Part shown: in pieces, positions 32,322-44,364 of the stretch | How the letters are laid out: each line of letters opens with the position of its first letter | Numbering within the stretch: the first letter of the stretch is position 1 | From: Paenibacillus sp. S150 | GTDB taxonomy: Bacteria; Bacillota; Bacilli; Paenibacillales; Paenibacillaceae | Reading direction: 5' to 3' | Assembly (NCBI RefSeq): GCF_019352175.1 | Contig: NZ_JACBYI010000040.1 | Span: forward strand, 1-64,000 | Length of the DNA stretch: 64,000 bases | Notes under the pieces: generated by a model | The model's database searches: none | Told to the model about the DNA's origin: nothing | The model's input: the letters and a program-made list of their open reading frames with translations, nothing else | Program-made: the position numbers and the translations under genes

Positions 32322-32452
32322 GTTGTGCCACCCCCTTCCTGAAATGATAATCCCTTCACGAACTTTAAGTCCACAGACCCAGGCGGTTCATAAAAAGACA
32401 AATGAAAAGTCTTTGTTCCCAGAGTTACCCCGGTACAAAAACAATTTCCTTG

Positions 32453-32704
32453 CTATTGTTTTAAGACGGCTGCCATAGCAGCACCAACTTCTATACCGCA
32501 GGCCTTGCCCAAATTCAGCATGGTATCCACATAAGTGATCTTCACGCCTTGTTTGTTGCAAAGCATAACAATTCTGGAAGTAAGCCGTTGATCTCCGTCC
32601 TCCGCCACATAGACTTCTGCGGCGTGGCCCAACTCTACCGCCTTGACGGTTTGTTTGGTACCGATCTTGACCTGAGCATCCTGTAGTCCCATATCATCAG
32701 TCAT
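32453..32704 (-). CDS. ybxF: L7Ae-family RNA-binding protein
   Basis: An 83-residue protein of the L7Ae/L30e family, which binds RNA kink-turns. The core IGTKQTVKAVELG, VAEDGD and NLGKACGIEVGAAMAAVL match Bacillus YbxF, which binds kink-turn RNA in vitro. Its cellular role is not established. The ATG at 32704 is 12 bases from GGAGGT, a long spacing; GTG or TTG alternatives are absent. It is the first gene of the str operon, directly downstream of the operon promoter. Confidence 0.9.
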   Translation of the reverse strand: MTDDMGLQDAQVKIGTKQTVKAVELGHAAEVYVAEDGDQRLTSRIVMLCNKQGVKITYVDTMLNLGKACGIEVGAAMAAVLKQ

Positions 32705-32761
32705 AATAAAAACATTACCTCCAATGAACAAGAATAACAAGGCGGCTCACGCACCTTAGAT

Positions 32762-32790
32762 ATATTAGCATTATCGTCAGATGATGTCAA
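32762..32790 (-). promoter_or_regulatory. sigma-A promoter of the str operon
   Basis: A consensus TTGACA (32785-32790), 17-base spacer and TAATAT (32762-32767) preceded by an extended -10 TGC. It would drive ybxF-rpsL-rpsG-fusA-tuf independently of rpoBC. Confidence 0.8.
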
Positions 32791-32832
32791 GAAAATCGGC
32801 AATGATTTTATTGATATTCACAGCAGGACAGC

Positions 32833-32864
32833 CGCGTCATGATCTTATAAAGGACCATGACGCG
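32833..32864 (-). repeat. strong hairpin after rpoC without a U tract
   Basis: Perfect 9-base arms CGCGTCATG and CATGACGCG with a 14-base loop begin about 25 bases beyond the rpoC stop. The minus strand continues as GCTGTCCTGC, so it is not a canonical intrinsic terminator. Confidence 0.7.
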
Positions 32865-32889
32865 TAAACCGCCTACAGTGGTTATTCAA

Positions 32890-35800
32890 CTATTCAGCAG
32901 GAACAGTCTCCAAATCTTCCAGCTTGCTTTCCTCATTCGGATCGCTCAGCTTGACATTGCGGTAACGGTTCATCCCCGTACCTGCAGGAATCAGCTTACC
33001 AATCAGAACGTTTTCTTTCAGGCCGAGAAGCTTATCCACTTTCCCTTTGATTGCAGCGTCTGTCAGGACACGAGTCGTTTCCTGGAAAGAAGCCGCAGAC
33101 AAGAAGGAGTCTGTTTCAAGCGATGCTTTGGTGATCCCCAGCAGTACCGGTTTGGCAACTGCCGGCTCTTTACCGGACAGAATAGCTTCCTTGTTGGCAG
33201 ATTCATATTCATGAATGTCCGAAAAAGCACCCGGCAACAGATTCGTATCACCGGCTTCGATAATACGGATTTTGCGCAGCATCTGTTTGATCATGACCTC
33301 AATGTGCTTATCATTGATTTCAACGCCTTGGTTACGGTATACACGCTGCACTTCCTGCAGAATGTAGTTCTGTACCCCGCGGATCCCTTTGATGCGCAGC
33401 ATTTCTTTGGGGTCAATCGAACCGTCTGTCAGTTCATCGCCAGCCTCAATTTCCTGGCCTTCGCTGACACGCAGACGTGATCCATAGGTAATGGAGTAGG
33501 TCTTGGATTCGGCTTCACCTTGAACCTCGATTTCACGGCGGTCCTTGGTTTCACGGATTTCCTTGATTACCCCGTCAATTTCACTGATTGTCGCCTGTCC
33601 TTTAGGGTTACGGGCTTCAAACAGCTCTTGAATACGCGGCAAACCCTGCGTGATATCATCACCGGCAACACCGCCGGTATGGAATGTGCGCATGGTAAGC
33701 TGGGTTCCCGGCTCACCGATGGATTGAGCGGCGATAATCCCTACAGCTTCACCGATATCCACATGCTTGCCTGTTGCCAAATTGCGTCCGTAGCATTTTT
33801 TGCAAACCCCGTGACGGGCACGGCAGCTCAGTACGGAACGAATTTGCAGCTTAGTTACACCTGCATTGACAATTTCCTCAGCCTTGTCGGAGTCAATCAG
33901 ATCGTTGCGGTTAACGATGATTTCCTTCGTTTCCGGATGACGGACGGTTTCAAAGGAGTACCGGCCTTCAATGCGGTCATACAGATCCTCGATAACTTCC
34001 TTACCATCCTGAATACGGCTGACAGTGAAGCCCTTGTCGGTACCGCAATCCTCTTCACGCACGATAACATCCTGTGCCACGTCAACGAGACGGCGGGTCA
34101 GGTAACCCGAATCCGCTGTACGCAGCGCTGTATCAGCCAGACCTTTACGCGCTCCGTGAGTGGAGATAAAGTACTCGAGGACTGTTAAGCCTTCACGGAA
34201 ATTCGCCTTGATTGGCAATTCGAAAATGCGGCCGGAAGGTGTGGCCATCAGACCACGCATACCACCCAGCTGAGTAATCTGCGATTTATTACCGCGTGCT
34301 TTGGAATCAACCATGAGCATAATGGAGTTGAAACGGTCCATCGACTTCAGCAGGATATTCGTCAGATCATCCTTTGTCTTCGACCAGATTTCAATGACAC
34401 GGTCATAACGCTCATCGTTGGTAATCAGACCGCGGCGGTATTGGTTCGCAACCACATCAACCTTGGCTTCCGAATCTTTAAGGATGGTTGCTTTTTCTTC
34501 AGGTACAATAACATCCGATACGGCTACAGTTACACCGGAACGGGTGGAGTACGTGAAACCGAGCTGCTTGATTTTATCGAGAATCATAGATGTTTGGGTT
34601 GTATGATAAATTTCAAAGCAACGGGCAATGATCAGACCTAAATACTCCTTGCCTACAGCACTGGCGTCCGGCAGATCCATGAGCAATTCGCGGATATCCG
34701 CGCCTTTTTCATAGATGAAATATTTCTCGGGTGTGCCTTGCAGCAAATTTGCTTTGGTTGCTTCGTTGATATACGGGAAGCTGCTCGGATAGATTTCATT
34801 GAAGATAATCTTACCGATAGTTGTAACCAGCATTGCATTCTGCTGGGCTTCTGTGAAGCATGTTTTGCCAAGAGCCTTGGCCGGAATAGCCACGCGTGCA
34901 TGCAGACCTGCGGTACCCCGCTGGTAAGCTGAAACAGCTTCATTCACGGTGCGCAGAATCATGCCGGTTCCCTTTTCTTCCTTGTTGTCCATGGTCAAGT
35001 AGAAAGTACCAAGGACCATATCCTGGGAAGGGGTAACTACCGGTTTGCCGTCCTTAGGGTTCAGGATGTTGCCGGATGCCAGCATCAGAATACGTGCTTC
35101 AGCCTGAGCTTCTGCGGACAATGGAACGTGCACCGCCATCTGGTCACCGTCAAAGTCGGCATTATAAGCCGTACATACGAGCGGATGAAGACGGATCGCA
35201 TGACCTTCCACCAGGATCGGCTCGAACGCCTGAATCCCAAGTCTGTGAAGCGTAGGTGCGCGGTTCAATAGAACCGGATGCTCCTTAATGACATCTTCAA
35301 GTACATCCCATACTTCCGGGCTTACGCGTTCAACCTTGCGTTTTGCACTCTTGATGTTATGGGCAAGTCCCTTGTTAACTAGTTCTTTCATTACGAAAGG
35401 CTTAAACAATTCGAGCGCCATTTTCTTAGGCAGGCCGCATTGGTACATCTTCAGATACGGACCTACGACGATAACGGAACGGCCGGAATAGTCAACACGT
35501 TTGCCGAGCAGGTTCTGGCGGAAACGTCCCTGTTTACCTTTGAGCATGTGGCTGAGCGATTTGAGCGGACGGTTACCGGGACCTGTAACAGGACGGCCGC
35601 GGCGGCCATTGTCGATCAAGGCATCCACAGCCTCTTGAAGCATACGTTTTTCATTCTGCACGATAATATCAGGAGCGCCGAGATCCAGCAGTCTCTTAAG
35701 ACGGTTGTTCCGGTTAATAACACGGCGGTACAGATCATTAAGGTCGGAAGTGGCAAAACGTCCGCCATCAAGCTGAACCATTGGACGAAGCTCTGGAGGA

Positions 35801-36501
35801 ATAACCGGGAGCACATCCATGATCATCCAATCAGGCTTATTGCCGGAGTTGCGGAAAGCCTCAATGACTTCCAGACGTTTGATCGCCCGGTTGCGGCGCT
35901 GGCCTTGAGCCGTGCGCAGCTCTTCTTTGAGGAATTCCAGCTCTTTATCGATATCGATATCCTGAAGAAGCTTCTTAACCGCCTCAGCACCCATACCGGC
36001 CTGGAAGCCGTAGCCATACTTTTCACGGTAGCTGCGGTATTCTTTCTCGGACAGCAGCTGTTTCTTCTCCAGCGGTGTTTCACCTGGATCGGTCACAACA
36101 TAAGATGCAAAGTAGATGATCTCTTCAAGGGATCTTGGGGACATATCGAGTGCCAGACCCATGCGGCTGGGAATCCCTTTGAAATACCAGATATGAGAAA
36201 CCGGTGCTGCCAATTCGATGTGACCCATCCGTTCACGGCGAACCTTGGCGCGTGTAACTTCAACGCCGCAACGGTCACATACAACGCCTTTATAACGTAC
36301 ACGTTTGTATTTGCCGCAGTGGCACTCCCAGTCTTTTTGCGGTCCGAAAATGCGTTCGCAGAAAAGACCTTCTTTTTCCGGCTTCAAGGTACGATAGTTA
36401 ATGGTTTCCGGTTTTTTAACTTCTCCGCGGGACCAAGAGCGAATTTTTTCCGGAGAAGCAAGCCCGATTTTCATAAATTCAAAGCTGTTAATGTCCAACA
36501 A
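32890..36501 (-). CDS. rpoC: RNA polymerase beta' subunit
   Basis: The catalytic subunit of RNA polymerase. The 1203-residue protein has the N-terminal zinc ribbon (CHCGKYKRVRYKGVVCDRCG), the rudder and lid regions and the catalytic metal motif NADFDGDQM. A second zinc site (CRARHGVCKKCYGRNLA) and the C-terminal jaw follow. There is no large lineage-specific insertion. It starts with TTG eight bases after AAGGAGG; the next codon is also TTG. It follows rpoB after 113 bases that contain a hairpin. Confidence 0.99.
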   Translation of the reverse strand: MLDINSFEFMKIGLASPEKIRSWSRGEVKKPETINYRTLKPEKEGLFCERIFGPQKDWECHCGKYKRVRYKGVVCDRCGVEVTRAKVRRERMGHIELAAPVSHIWYFKGIPSRMGLALDMSPRSLEEIIYFASYVVTDPGETPLEKKQLLSEKEYRSYREKYGYGFQAGMGAEAVKKLLQDIDIDKELEFLKEELRTAQGQRRNRAIKRLEVIEAFRNSGNKPDWMIMDVLPVIPPELRPMVQLDGGRFATSDLNDLYRRVINRNNRLKRLLDLGAPDIIVQNEKRMLQEAVDALIDNGRRGRPVTGPGNRPLKSLSHMLKGKQGRFRQNLLGKRVDYSGRSVIVVGPYLKMYQCGLPKKMALELFKPFVMKELVNKGLAHNIKSAKRKVERVSPEVWDVLEDVIKEHPVLLNRAPTLHRLGIQAFEPILVEGHAIRLHPLVCTAYNADFDGDQMAVHVPLSAEAQAEARILMLASGNILNPKDGKPVVTPSQDMVLGTFYLTMDNKEEKGTGMILRTVNEAVSAYQRGTAGLHARVAIPAKALGKTCFTEAQQNAMLVTTIGKIIFNEIYPSSFPYINEATKANLLQGTPEKYFIYEKGADIRELLMDLPDASAVGKEYLGLIIARCFEIYHTTQTSMILDKIKQLGFTYSTRSGVTVAVSDVIVPEEKATILKDSEAKVDVVANQYRRGLITNDERYDRVIEIWSKTKDDLTNILLKSMDRFNSIMLMVDSKARGNKSQITQLGGMRGLMATPSGRIFELPIKANFREGLTVLEYFISTHGARKGLADTALRTADSGYLTRRLVDVAQDVIVREEDCGTDKGFTVSRIQDGKEVIEDLYDRIEGRYSFETVRHPETKEIIVNRNDLIDSDKAEEIVNAGVTKLQIRSVLSCRARHGVCKKCYGRNLATGKHVDIGEAVGIIAAQSIGEPGTQLTMRTFHTGGVAGDDITQGLPRIQELFEARNPKGQATISEIDGVIKEIRETKDRREIEVQGEAESKTYSITYGSRLRVSEGQEIEAGDELTDGSIDPKEMLRIKGIRGVQNYILQEVQRVYRNQGVEINDKHIEVMIKQMLRKIRIIEAGDTNLLPGAFSDIHEYESANKEAILSGKEPAVAKPVLLGITKASLETDSFLSAASFQETTRVLTDAAIKGKVDKLLGLKENVLIGKLIPAGTGMNRYRNVKLSDPNEESKLEDLETVPAE

Positions 36502-36545
36502 GGAGCAACCCTCCTTAATCTATATCCTAATTTAGTACCGCATAG

Positions 36546-36577
36546 GCCCTCTCTTGACGGTTAAGCCAACAGAGGGC
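36546..36577 (-). repeat. hairpin in the rpoB-rpoC spacer
   Basis: Arms GCCCTCT and AGAGGGC enclose an 18-base loop with further partial pairing (TTGGC with GTCAA). There is no U tract. It may be a processing or stability element of the rpoBC mRNA. Confidence 0.5.
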
Positions 36578-36614
36578 ACGGTTCTTGTAGATGAAATTGA
36601 TTGTTTTGCTAAAA

Positions 36615-40160
<3,546 letters not shown>

Positions 40161-40535
40161 CTTTACTCACCCCTCATGTCTACTCACTTAAAAATTTGAT
40201 TGCGAACCCTTGTTTGGACCCGTATAATGGAACCATAACACAAGGATTCAGCCATAAATAAAGAAAAGCCCTTATCGAAATCTTCGAAAAAAGAGCGCAT
40301 CTTTCCACGGCCAAAATACTCCTTATCCGTAGATTTGCCTAAAACGTAGGTATTATACGTCACCAAGCAACAGTTTATGCGCTATTATCTATTGCCCCGG
40401 CGACCTGCGCCGTGACAGGAACATAGAGAACTAAATTCGCAAAAACTTGCCGTACGGCACGCGCTTGCCGGGCGACAATATATTACTTGACATTTCAGCA
40501 AACTAAAGACATGGAGCCTAGCTTAATACTGACAT
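40161..40535 (-). promoter_or_regulatory. long structured rpoB leader
   Basis: Between the promoter and the rpoB start lie about 370 bases without a convincing gene. Two mutually exclusive hairpins share the segment GTGCC: GGCA...TGCC (40456-40469), and TGCC-GTAC-GGCA (40448-40459) followed by AGTTTTT. A third hairpin CGGCG/CGCCG (40398-40412) follows. The arrangement resembles an attenuator. An open frame at 40184-40366 lacks a ribosome binding site and is not called. Confidence 0.5.
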
Positions 40536-40541
40536 TTTATA

Positions 40542-40570
40542 ATAATAACACTATCGACATTACAAGTCAA
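40542..40570 (-). promoter_or_regulatory. sigma-A promoter of rpoBC
   Basis: TTGACT (40565-40570), a 17-base spacer and TATTAT (40542-40547) on the minus strand, just after the ybxB stop codon. Confidence 0.75.
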
Positions 40571-40583
40571 CAAGTTATATATT

Positions 40584-41180
40584 TTATTTTTGCGCTCTGA
40601 TTATTCGATAGCCTTTGTCTTTCCCCGCTTCTTCTACAACCGGAAACAAGCTCTCCAGCTTGGCCGCCGCTGATGGCGCCCCCTGTTTCTTCTGAATAAC
40701 AATCCACAGTGTTCCACCTTCATACAGATGCTCATACGCCTCTTCAAAAATTTGATGGACCACAGCCTTGCCGGCACGGATCGGAGGATTTGTTACAATC
40801 ACATCGAATTTCTGTCCTTTTACTGCGGAGAGCACATCACTCTCCATTACTGTTACATTAACAATCCCATTATTCCGGGCATTCTCACGGGCAAGCTGGG
40901 CGGCACGGCCGTTGATATCAATCATAGTGACATGCCCTTTGGGCGCCAGATAGGCTGCACTAATCCCAATGGGGCCATAGCCACAACCCACATCAAGTAC
41001 GGACGATCCATCCGGAATATCCATAGCTTCGATCAGCACACGGCTGCCGTAATCAATGTCTCCTTTGGAAAAGACACCGGCGTCGCTGGTAAAGCGGAGG
41101 CTTTTTCCCCTCAGCACCGTCTCAATGGTACGTCTGTCATGACGTGCCTCCGGCTGCTGTGAGTAGTAATGCTGCGACAT
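40584..41180 (-). CDS. ybxB: class I SAM-dependent methyltransferase, RsmC-like
   Basis: A 198-residue single-domain methyltransferase. The SAM-binding motif is VLDVGCGYGPIGI, the acidic residue after strand 2 is in VTMIDINGRAAQLA, and the substrate-side motif is TNPPIRAG. The NPP motif indicates methylation of an exocyclic amino group. It resembles the catalytic half of RsmC, which modifies a guanine in 16S rRNA, but the substrate is unproven. The position between rplL and rpoB is conserved in Bacillota. The ATG follows GGGAGGATTAT. Confidence 0.88.
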   Translation of the reverse strand: MSQHYYSQQPEARHDRRTIETVLRGKSLRFTSDAGVFSKGDIDYGSRVLIEAMDIPDGSSVLDVGCGYGPIGISAAYLAPKGHVTMIDINGRAAQLARENARNNGIVNVTVMESDVLSAVKGQKFDVIVTNPPIRAGKAVVHQIFEEAYEHLYEGGTLWIVIQKKQGAPSAAAKLESLFPVVEEAGKDKGYRIIRAQK

Positions 41181-41226
41181 ATAATCCTCCCTTTCACTTT
41201 CGATCTTTCTAGCAAGATACAGCTTA

Positions 41227-41295
41227 TACAGCGACCCCCTTGAACAAGTTCAAGGGGGTCGCTGTAACCGGGATTAAGTTAAGACTTAACCCCGG
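41227..41295 (-). repeat. tandem hairpins between rplL and ybxB
   Basis: A perfect 19-base inverted repeat (41227-41245 and 41248-41266, arm TACAGCGACCCCCTTGAAC) with only two bases between the arms is preceded, in transcription order, by a second hairpin (CCGGG-A-TTAAGT with ACTTAA-C-CCCGG, 41268-41295). The minus strand after the 19-base repeat reads AGCTGTATC, with no U tract. Confidence 0.85.
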
Positions 41296-41316
41296 GGCAA
41301 AAGCTTAATGCTTATA

Positions 41317-41676
41317 TTACTTCACTTCTACAGCTGCGCCTGCTTCTTCCAATTTTGCTTTGGTAGCATCGGCTTCTTCTTTGCCTACTTTTTCTTTGAT
41401 TGCTTTTGGTGCGTTGTCTACGAGATCTTTAGCTTCTTTCAGGCCCAGGCCTGTGATTTCGCGAACGATCTTGATAACGTTAATTTTGGAAGCGCCAGCG
41501 CCTGTCAAAATTACGTCGAATTCGGATTGTTCTTCTTCTACTGCTGCCACTGCGCCGCCAACAGCTACTGGAGCTGCTGCAGTTACGCCGAATTCTTCTT
41601 CGATTGCTTTAACCAGGTCGTTCAGTTCCAATACGCTCATGCCTTTAATTTCTTCCAAAATTGTTTCTTTGCTCAT
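41317..41676 (-). CDS. rplL: 50S ribosomal protein L7/L12
   Basis: L7/L12 forms the multi-copy stalk that recruits translational GTPases. The 119-residue protein has the N-terminal dimerisation domain (EEIKGMSVLELNDLVKAIE), an alanine-, valine- and glutamate-rich hinge and the C-terminal domain (KINVIKIVREITGLGLKEAK). Tandem hairpins follow the stop codon. Confidence 0.98.
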   Translation of the reverse strand: MSKETILEEIKGMSVLELNDLVKAIEEEFGVTAAAPVAVGGAVAAVEEEQSEFDVILTGAGASKINVIKIVREITGLGLKEAKDLVDNAPKAIKEKVGKEEADATKAKLEEAGAAVEVK

Positions 41677-41742
41677 GATTGAACCTCCATTTTATAATTA
41701 AATTTGGTTTATGGTAATGATTATGATGCTGGAAGCAAAGGC

Positions 41743-42246
41743 TTACGCGCTTTGTTCTTCCTTGTCAGCAACAGCTTTAACTGCAAGCGCGAAGTTGCGC
41801 ATTGGAGCTTGAAGCACGCTAAGCAGCATGGACAGCAAACCTTCGCGGGAAGGAAGCTCTGCCAGTGCTTTCAGTTGGTCCGCATCAATAACGCGGCCTT
41901 CTACAACGCCACCCTTAAGTTTAAGAGCTTCGTTCTTTTTAGCGAAATCGTTCAGAATCTTAGCTGCCACCACTGCGTCTTTTTCGCTGAAAGCGACCGC
42001 TGTAGGACCAGTCAGAACTGCATCGAGTTCAGTCAGCTCAGCCGCAGCCGTTGCGCGACGAACCAATGTGTTCTTCAGGACTTGAAAATCAACGCCAGCT
42101 TCACGAAGCTGCTTGCGCAGTTCAGTCACTTGGGCAACATTCAATCCGCGGTAGTCCGCAACAACAGTAGAGACACTGTTCTGCAGCTTTCCGGTAACAA
42201 CATCAACCGCATCCTGTTTAGCTTGGATTACTTTTGCATTTGCCAA
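41743..42246 (-). CDS. rplJ: 50S ribosomal protein L10
   Basis: L10 anchors L7/L12 to 23S rRNA. The 167-residue protein has ADYRGLNVAQVTELRKQLR and FQVLKNTLVRRA, and a C-terminal helix (MLLSVLQAPMRNFALAVKAV) that binds L12 dimers. It starts with TTG seven bases after AGGAGGTG; no ATG fits. An L10-type leader precedes it. Confidence 0.97.
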   Translation of the reverse strand: MANAKVIQAKQDAVDVVTGKLQNSVSTVVADYRGLNVAQVTELRKQLREAGVDFQVLKNTLVRRATAAAELTELDAVLTGPTAVAFSEKDAVVAAKILNDFAKKNEALKLKGGVVEGRVIDADQLKALAELPSREGLLSMLLSVLQAPMRNFALAVKAVADKEEQSA

Positions 42247-42319
42247 TTGTATACACCTCCTGAAAAAATTATGTTGCGACGATTTCTCCCGAAGAATCCG
42301 CGCCGTTCCTACGCAGGCA

Positions 42320-42455
42320 TTAGAAAAGCCTCCGCAGCTTCACGAAGGCTTGATAAAAGGAAAGTGGATCAGGCATTCGCCTGGCACTTCTTATTTCTAT
42401 CACAACACCTCGGTAGGAAATTAAGCCCTGCGGCACCTACTGTCTACGGTAAGCA
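42320..42455 (-). ncRNA. L10-type ribosomal protein leader
   Basis: The rplA-rplJ gap reads, on the minus strand, CTTACCGTAGACAGTAGGTG, then TTTCCTACCGAGGTG and a CCAGGCGAATGCCTG hairpin. A 9-bp hairpin AAGCCTTCG/CGGAGGCTT (42326-42351) closes it. This order matches the Bacillota L10 leader, where the L10-L12 complex binds to repress rplJL. Recognised by eye. Confidence 0.8.
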
Positions 42456-42535
42456 TATTCAAGTTCAAGAATGATCACCTTAAAGTTTACAACTGCTACA
42501 GGATATCAAAGATGGCTCTGGGAGTCAATCTTTAT

Positions 42536-43228
42536 TTATTTGAAAGCAGCTGCGTTCACACGAGCGCTAGGTCCCATAGTGGACGAAATTGCGATGCCTT
42601 TAAGATATACACCTTTGGCGGCAGCCGGTTTCGCACGGTTCAGAGCGTCGATCAGGGATTTAAGGTTTTCGTTCAATTGTTCAGCGTCAAAGGACACTTT
42701 GCCGATAGGCGCGTGAATTTGACCTGCTTTATCGAGGCGGTATTCGATTTTACCGGCTTTAATTTCTTGAACAGCCTTGGTAACGTCGAAAGTAACTGTG
42801 CCGGCTTTTGGATTAGGCATGAGACCTTTACCACCAAGCAGACGGCCGAGCTTACCGACTTCACTCATCATATCAGGCGTAGCTACGCAGACGTCGAATT
42901 CGAACCAGCCCTGCTGGATCTTGTTGATCATATCCTGATCGCCTACAAAATCCGCGCCAGCAGCTTCCGCTTCTTTCGCTTTTTCACCTTTTGCAAATAC
43001 AAGCACGCGTTGTGTTTTGCCTGTGCCGTGAGGCAGTACAACAACACCACGAACCGCTTGGTCTTGTTTACGCGGGTCTACACCCAGCCGAACTGCTGCT
43101 TCAACGGTTTCGTCGAATTTGGCAGTTGCCGCCTTTTTCACAAGCTCTACAGCTTCTGAAGGCTCGTAAGTCGCTTCGCTGTTGATCAGCTTAGCGGATT
43201 CCTGGTACTTCTTACCATGTTTAGCCAT
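42536..43228 (-). CDS. rplA: 50S ribosomal protein L1
   Basis: L1 forms the mobile stalk that releases E-site tRNA. The 230-residue product has AKHGKKYQESAKLINSEATY, the two-domain core with GLMPNPKAGTVTFDV, and the C-terminal GVYLKGIAISSTMGPSARVN. The ATG at 43228 follows AAGGAGG; an ATG 60 bases upstream lacks a site. Confidence 0.98.
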   Translation of the reverse strand: MAKHGKKYQESAKLINSEATYEPSEAVELVKKAATAKFDETVEAAVRLGVDPRKQDQAVRGVVVLPHGTGKTQRVLVFAKGEKAKEAEAAGADFVGDQDMINKIQQGWFEFDVCVATPDMMSEVGKLGRLLGGKGLMPNPKAGTVTFDVTKAVQEIKAGKIEYRLDKAGQIHAPIGKVSFDAEQLNENLKSLIDALNRAKPAAAKGVYLKGIAISSTMGPSARVNAAAFK

Positions 43229-43309
43229 GAAAATGTTCCTCCTTTGTGGTGTTAGCGGAAATTCCTCCCACATATTGCGGTCATACAAGACCGGTTCATC
43301 GAATACGTA

Positions 43310-43735
43310 TTAGTCTTCGATTGTGATTCCCATACTGCGGGCAGTACCTTCAACCATACGCATTGCAGCTTCGATATCTGCAGCGTTCAGATCGGGCATT
43401 TTGGTTTCAGCGATTTCACGAACCGCCGCGCGGCCCAGCTTCGCTACTTTTTTCTTGTTTGGTTCACCGGATCCTTTTTCTACTTTTGCAGCAATGCGAA
43501 GCAGAACGGCAGCCGGAGGAGTTTTGGTGATGAAGGTAAAGGAACGGTCTTCAAATACTGTAATTTCAACCGGGATGATCAAGCCAGCCTGGTCGGCAGT
43601 ACGGGCGTTGAATTCCTTACAGAATGCCATGATGTTGACACCCGCCTGACCTAACGCCGGACCTACCGGAGGCGCTGGATTCGCTTTCCCTGCAGGAATC
43701 TGCAATTTCACCATTTTGATAACTTTTTTAGCCAT
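43310..43735 (-). CDS. rplK: 50S ribosomal protein L11
   Basis: L11 binds the GTPase-associated region of 23S rRNA and is needed for the RelA response. The 141-residue protein has the flexible N-terminal domain (LQIPAGKANPAPPVGPALGQ) and the C-terminal RNA-binding domain ending GTARSMGITIED. The prolines forming the thiostrepton pocket are in place. Confidence 0.98.
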   Translation of the reverse strand: MAKKVIKMVKLQIPAGKANPAPPVGPALGQAGVNIMAFCKEFNARTADQAGLIIPVEITVFEDRSFTFITKTPPAAVLLRIAAKVEKGSGEPNKKKVAKLGRAAVREIAETKMPDLNAADIEAAMRMVEGTARSMGITIED

Positions 43736-43810
43736 GAGTGACACCTCCTTGCGTAAATAGTGGTATTCGAACGCCTGAGAGCGTTCTCCCACAAGAAACC
43801 CTTGCGACTG

Positions 43811-44344
43811 TTATATTTTCTCCACTTGAGTGAAATCCAACTCCAGCGGGGTTTCCCGTCCAAACATGTTGACATGTACTTTGATCTTACTCTTGTCAGC
43901 CAAAATTTCTTCCACGGAGCCCACAAAATTCGCAAAGGGACCAACCATAATACGTACGGATTCCTTAATTTCGAAATCAATCTTCGCTTTAGGTTCAACC
44001 ATGCCCATATGCTTCAAAATTTGTTCAACTTCTTCCGGAAGCAGAGCGGTAGGTTTGGAGCCGGAACCTGTCGAACCAACAAAACCGGTAACGCCCGGCG
44101 TATTGCGGACCACATACCATGAATCATCAGTCTGAACCATTTCGACCAAAACATAACCAGGATAAACCTTACGCATGACGGTTTTTTTCTTACCGTCCTT
44201 GTTTACCAGTTCTTCTTCCATAGGAACAAGAACACGGAATATTTTGTCTTCCATGCCCATGGACTCAACGCGTTTTTCCAAATTGGCCTTAACCTTATTC
44301 TCATACCCGGAATAGGTATGAACAACATACCATCTTTTTTCCAT
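43811..44344 (-). CDS. nusG: transcription elongation/antitermination factor NusG
   Basis: NusG binds RNA polymerase and couples it to other machinery; in Bacillota it also promotes pausing. The 177-residue protein has the NGN domain (KRWYVVHTYSGYENKVKANL) and the C-terminal KOW domain (MVGPFANFVGSVEEI). The ATG at 44344 lies after GAGGTCCCAGGTGG; the GTG nine bases before belongs to the binding site. Confidence 0.97.
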   Translation of the reverse strand: MEKRWYVVHTYSGYENKVKANLEKRVESMGMEDKIFRVLVPMEEELVNKDGKKKTVMRKVYPGYVLVEMVQTDDSWYVVRNTPGVTGFVGSTGSGSKPTALLPEEVEQILKHMGMVEPKAKIDFEIKESVRIMVGPFANFVGSVEEILADKSKIKVHVNMFGRETPLELDFTQVEKI

Positions 44345-44364
44345 ACAAGCCACCTGGGACCTCT

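Noticed and set aside
32391..32419. Weak hairpin AAAGAC/GTCTTT with T run between ybxF and rpsL as an attenuator
   Set aside because: Only six mostly A-T pairs; too unstable to claim termination.
35440..36564. Open frame of 374 codons opposite rpoC (and similar long antisense frames opposite rpoB, rplB, rplE and fusA)
   Set aside because: All are shadows of highly expressed genes with strong codon bias and have no independent support.
40184..40366. 60-codon open frame on the minus strand in the rpoB leader
   Set aside because: No Shine-Dalgarno sequence at its start, no family resemblance, and it lies in a region better explained as a structured leader.
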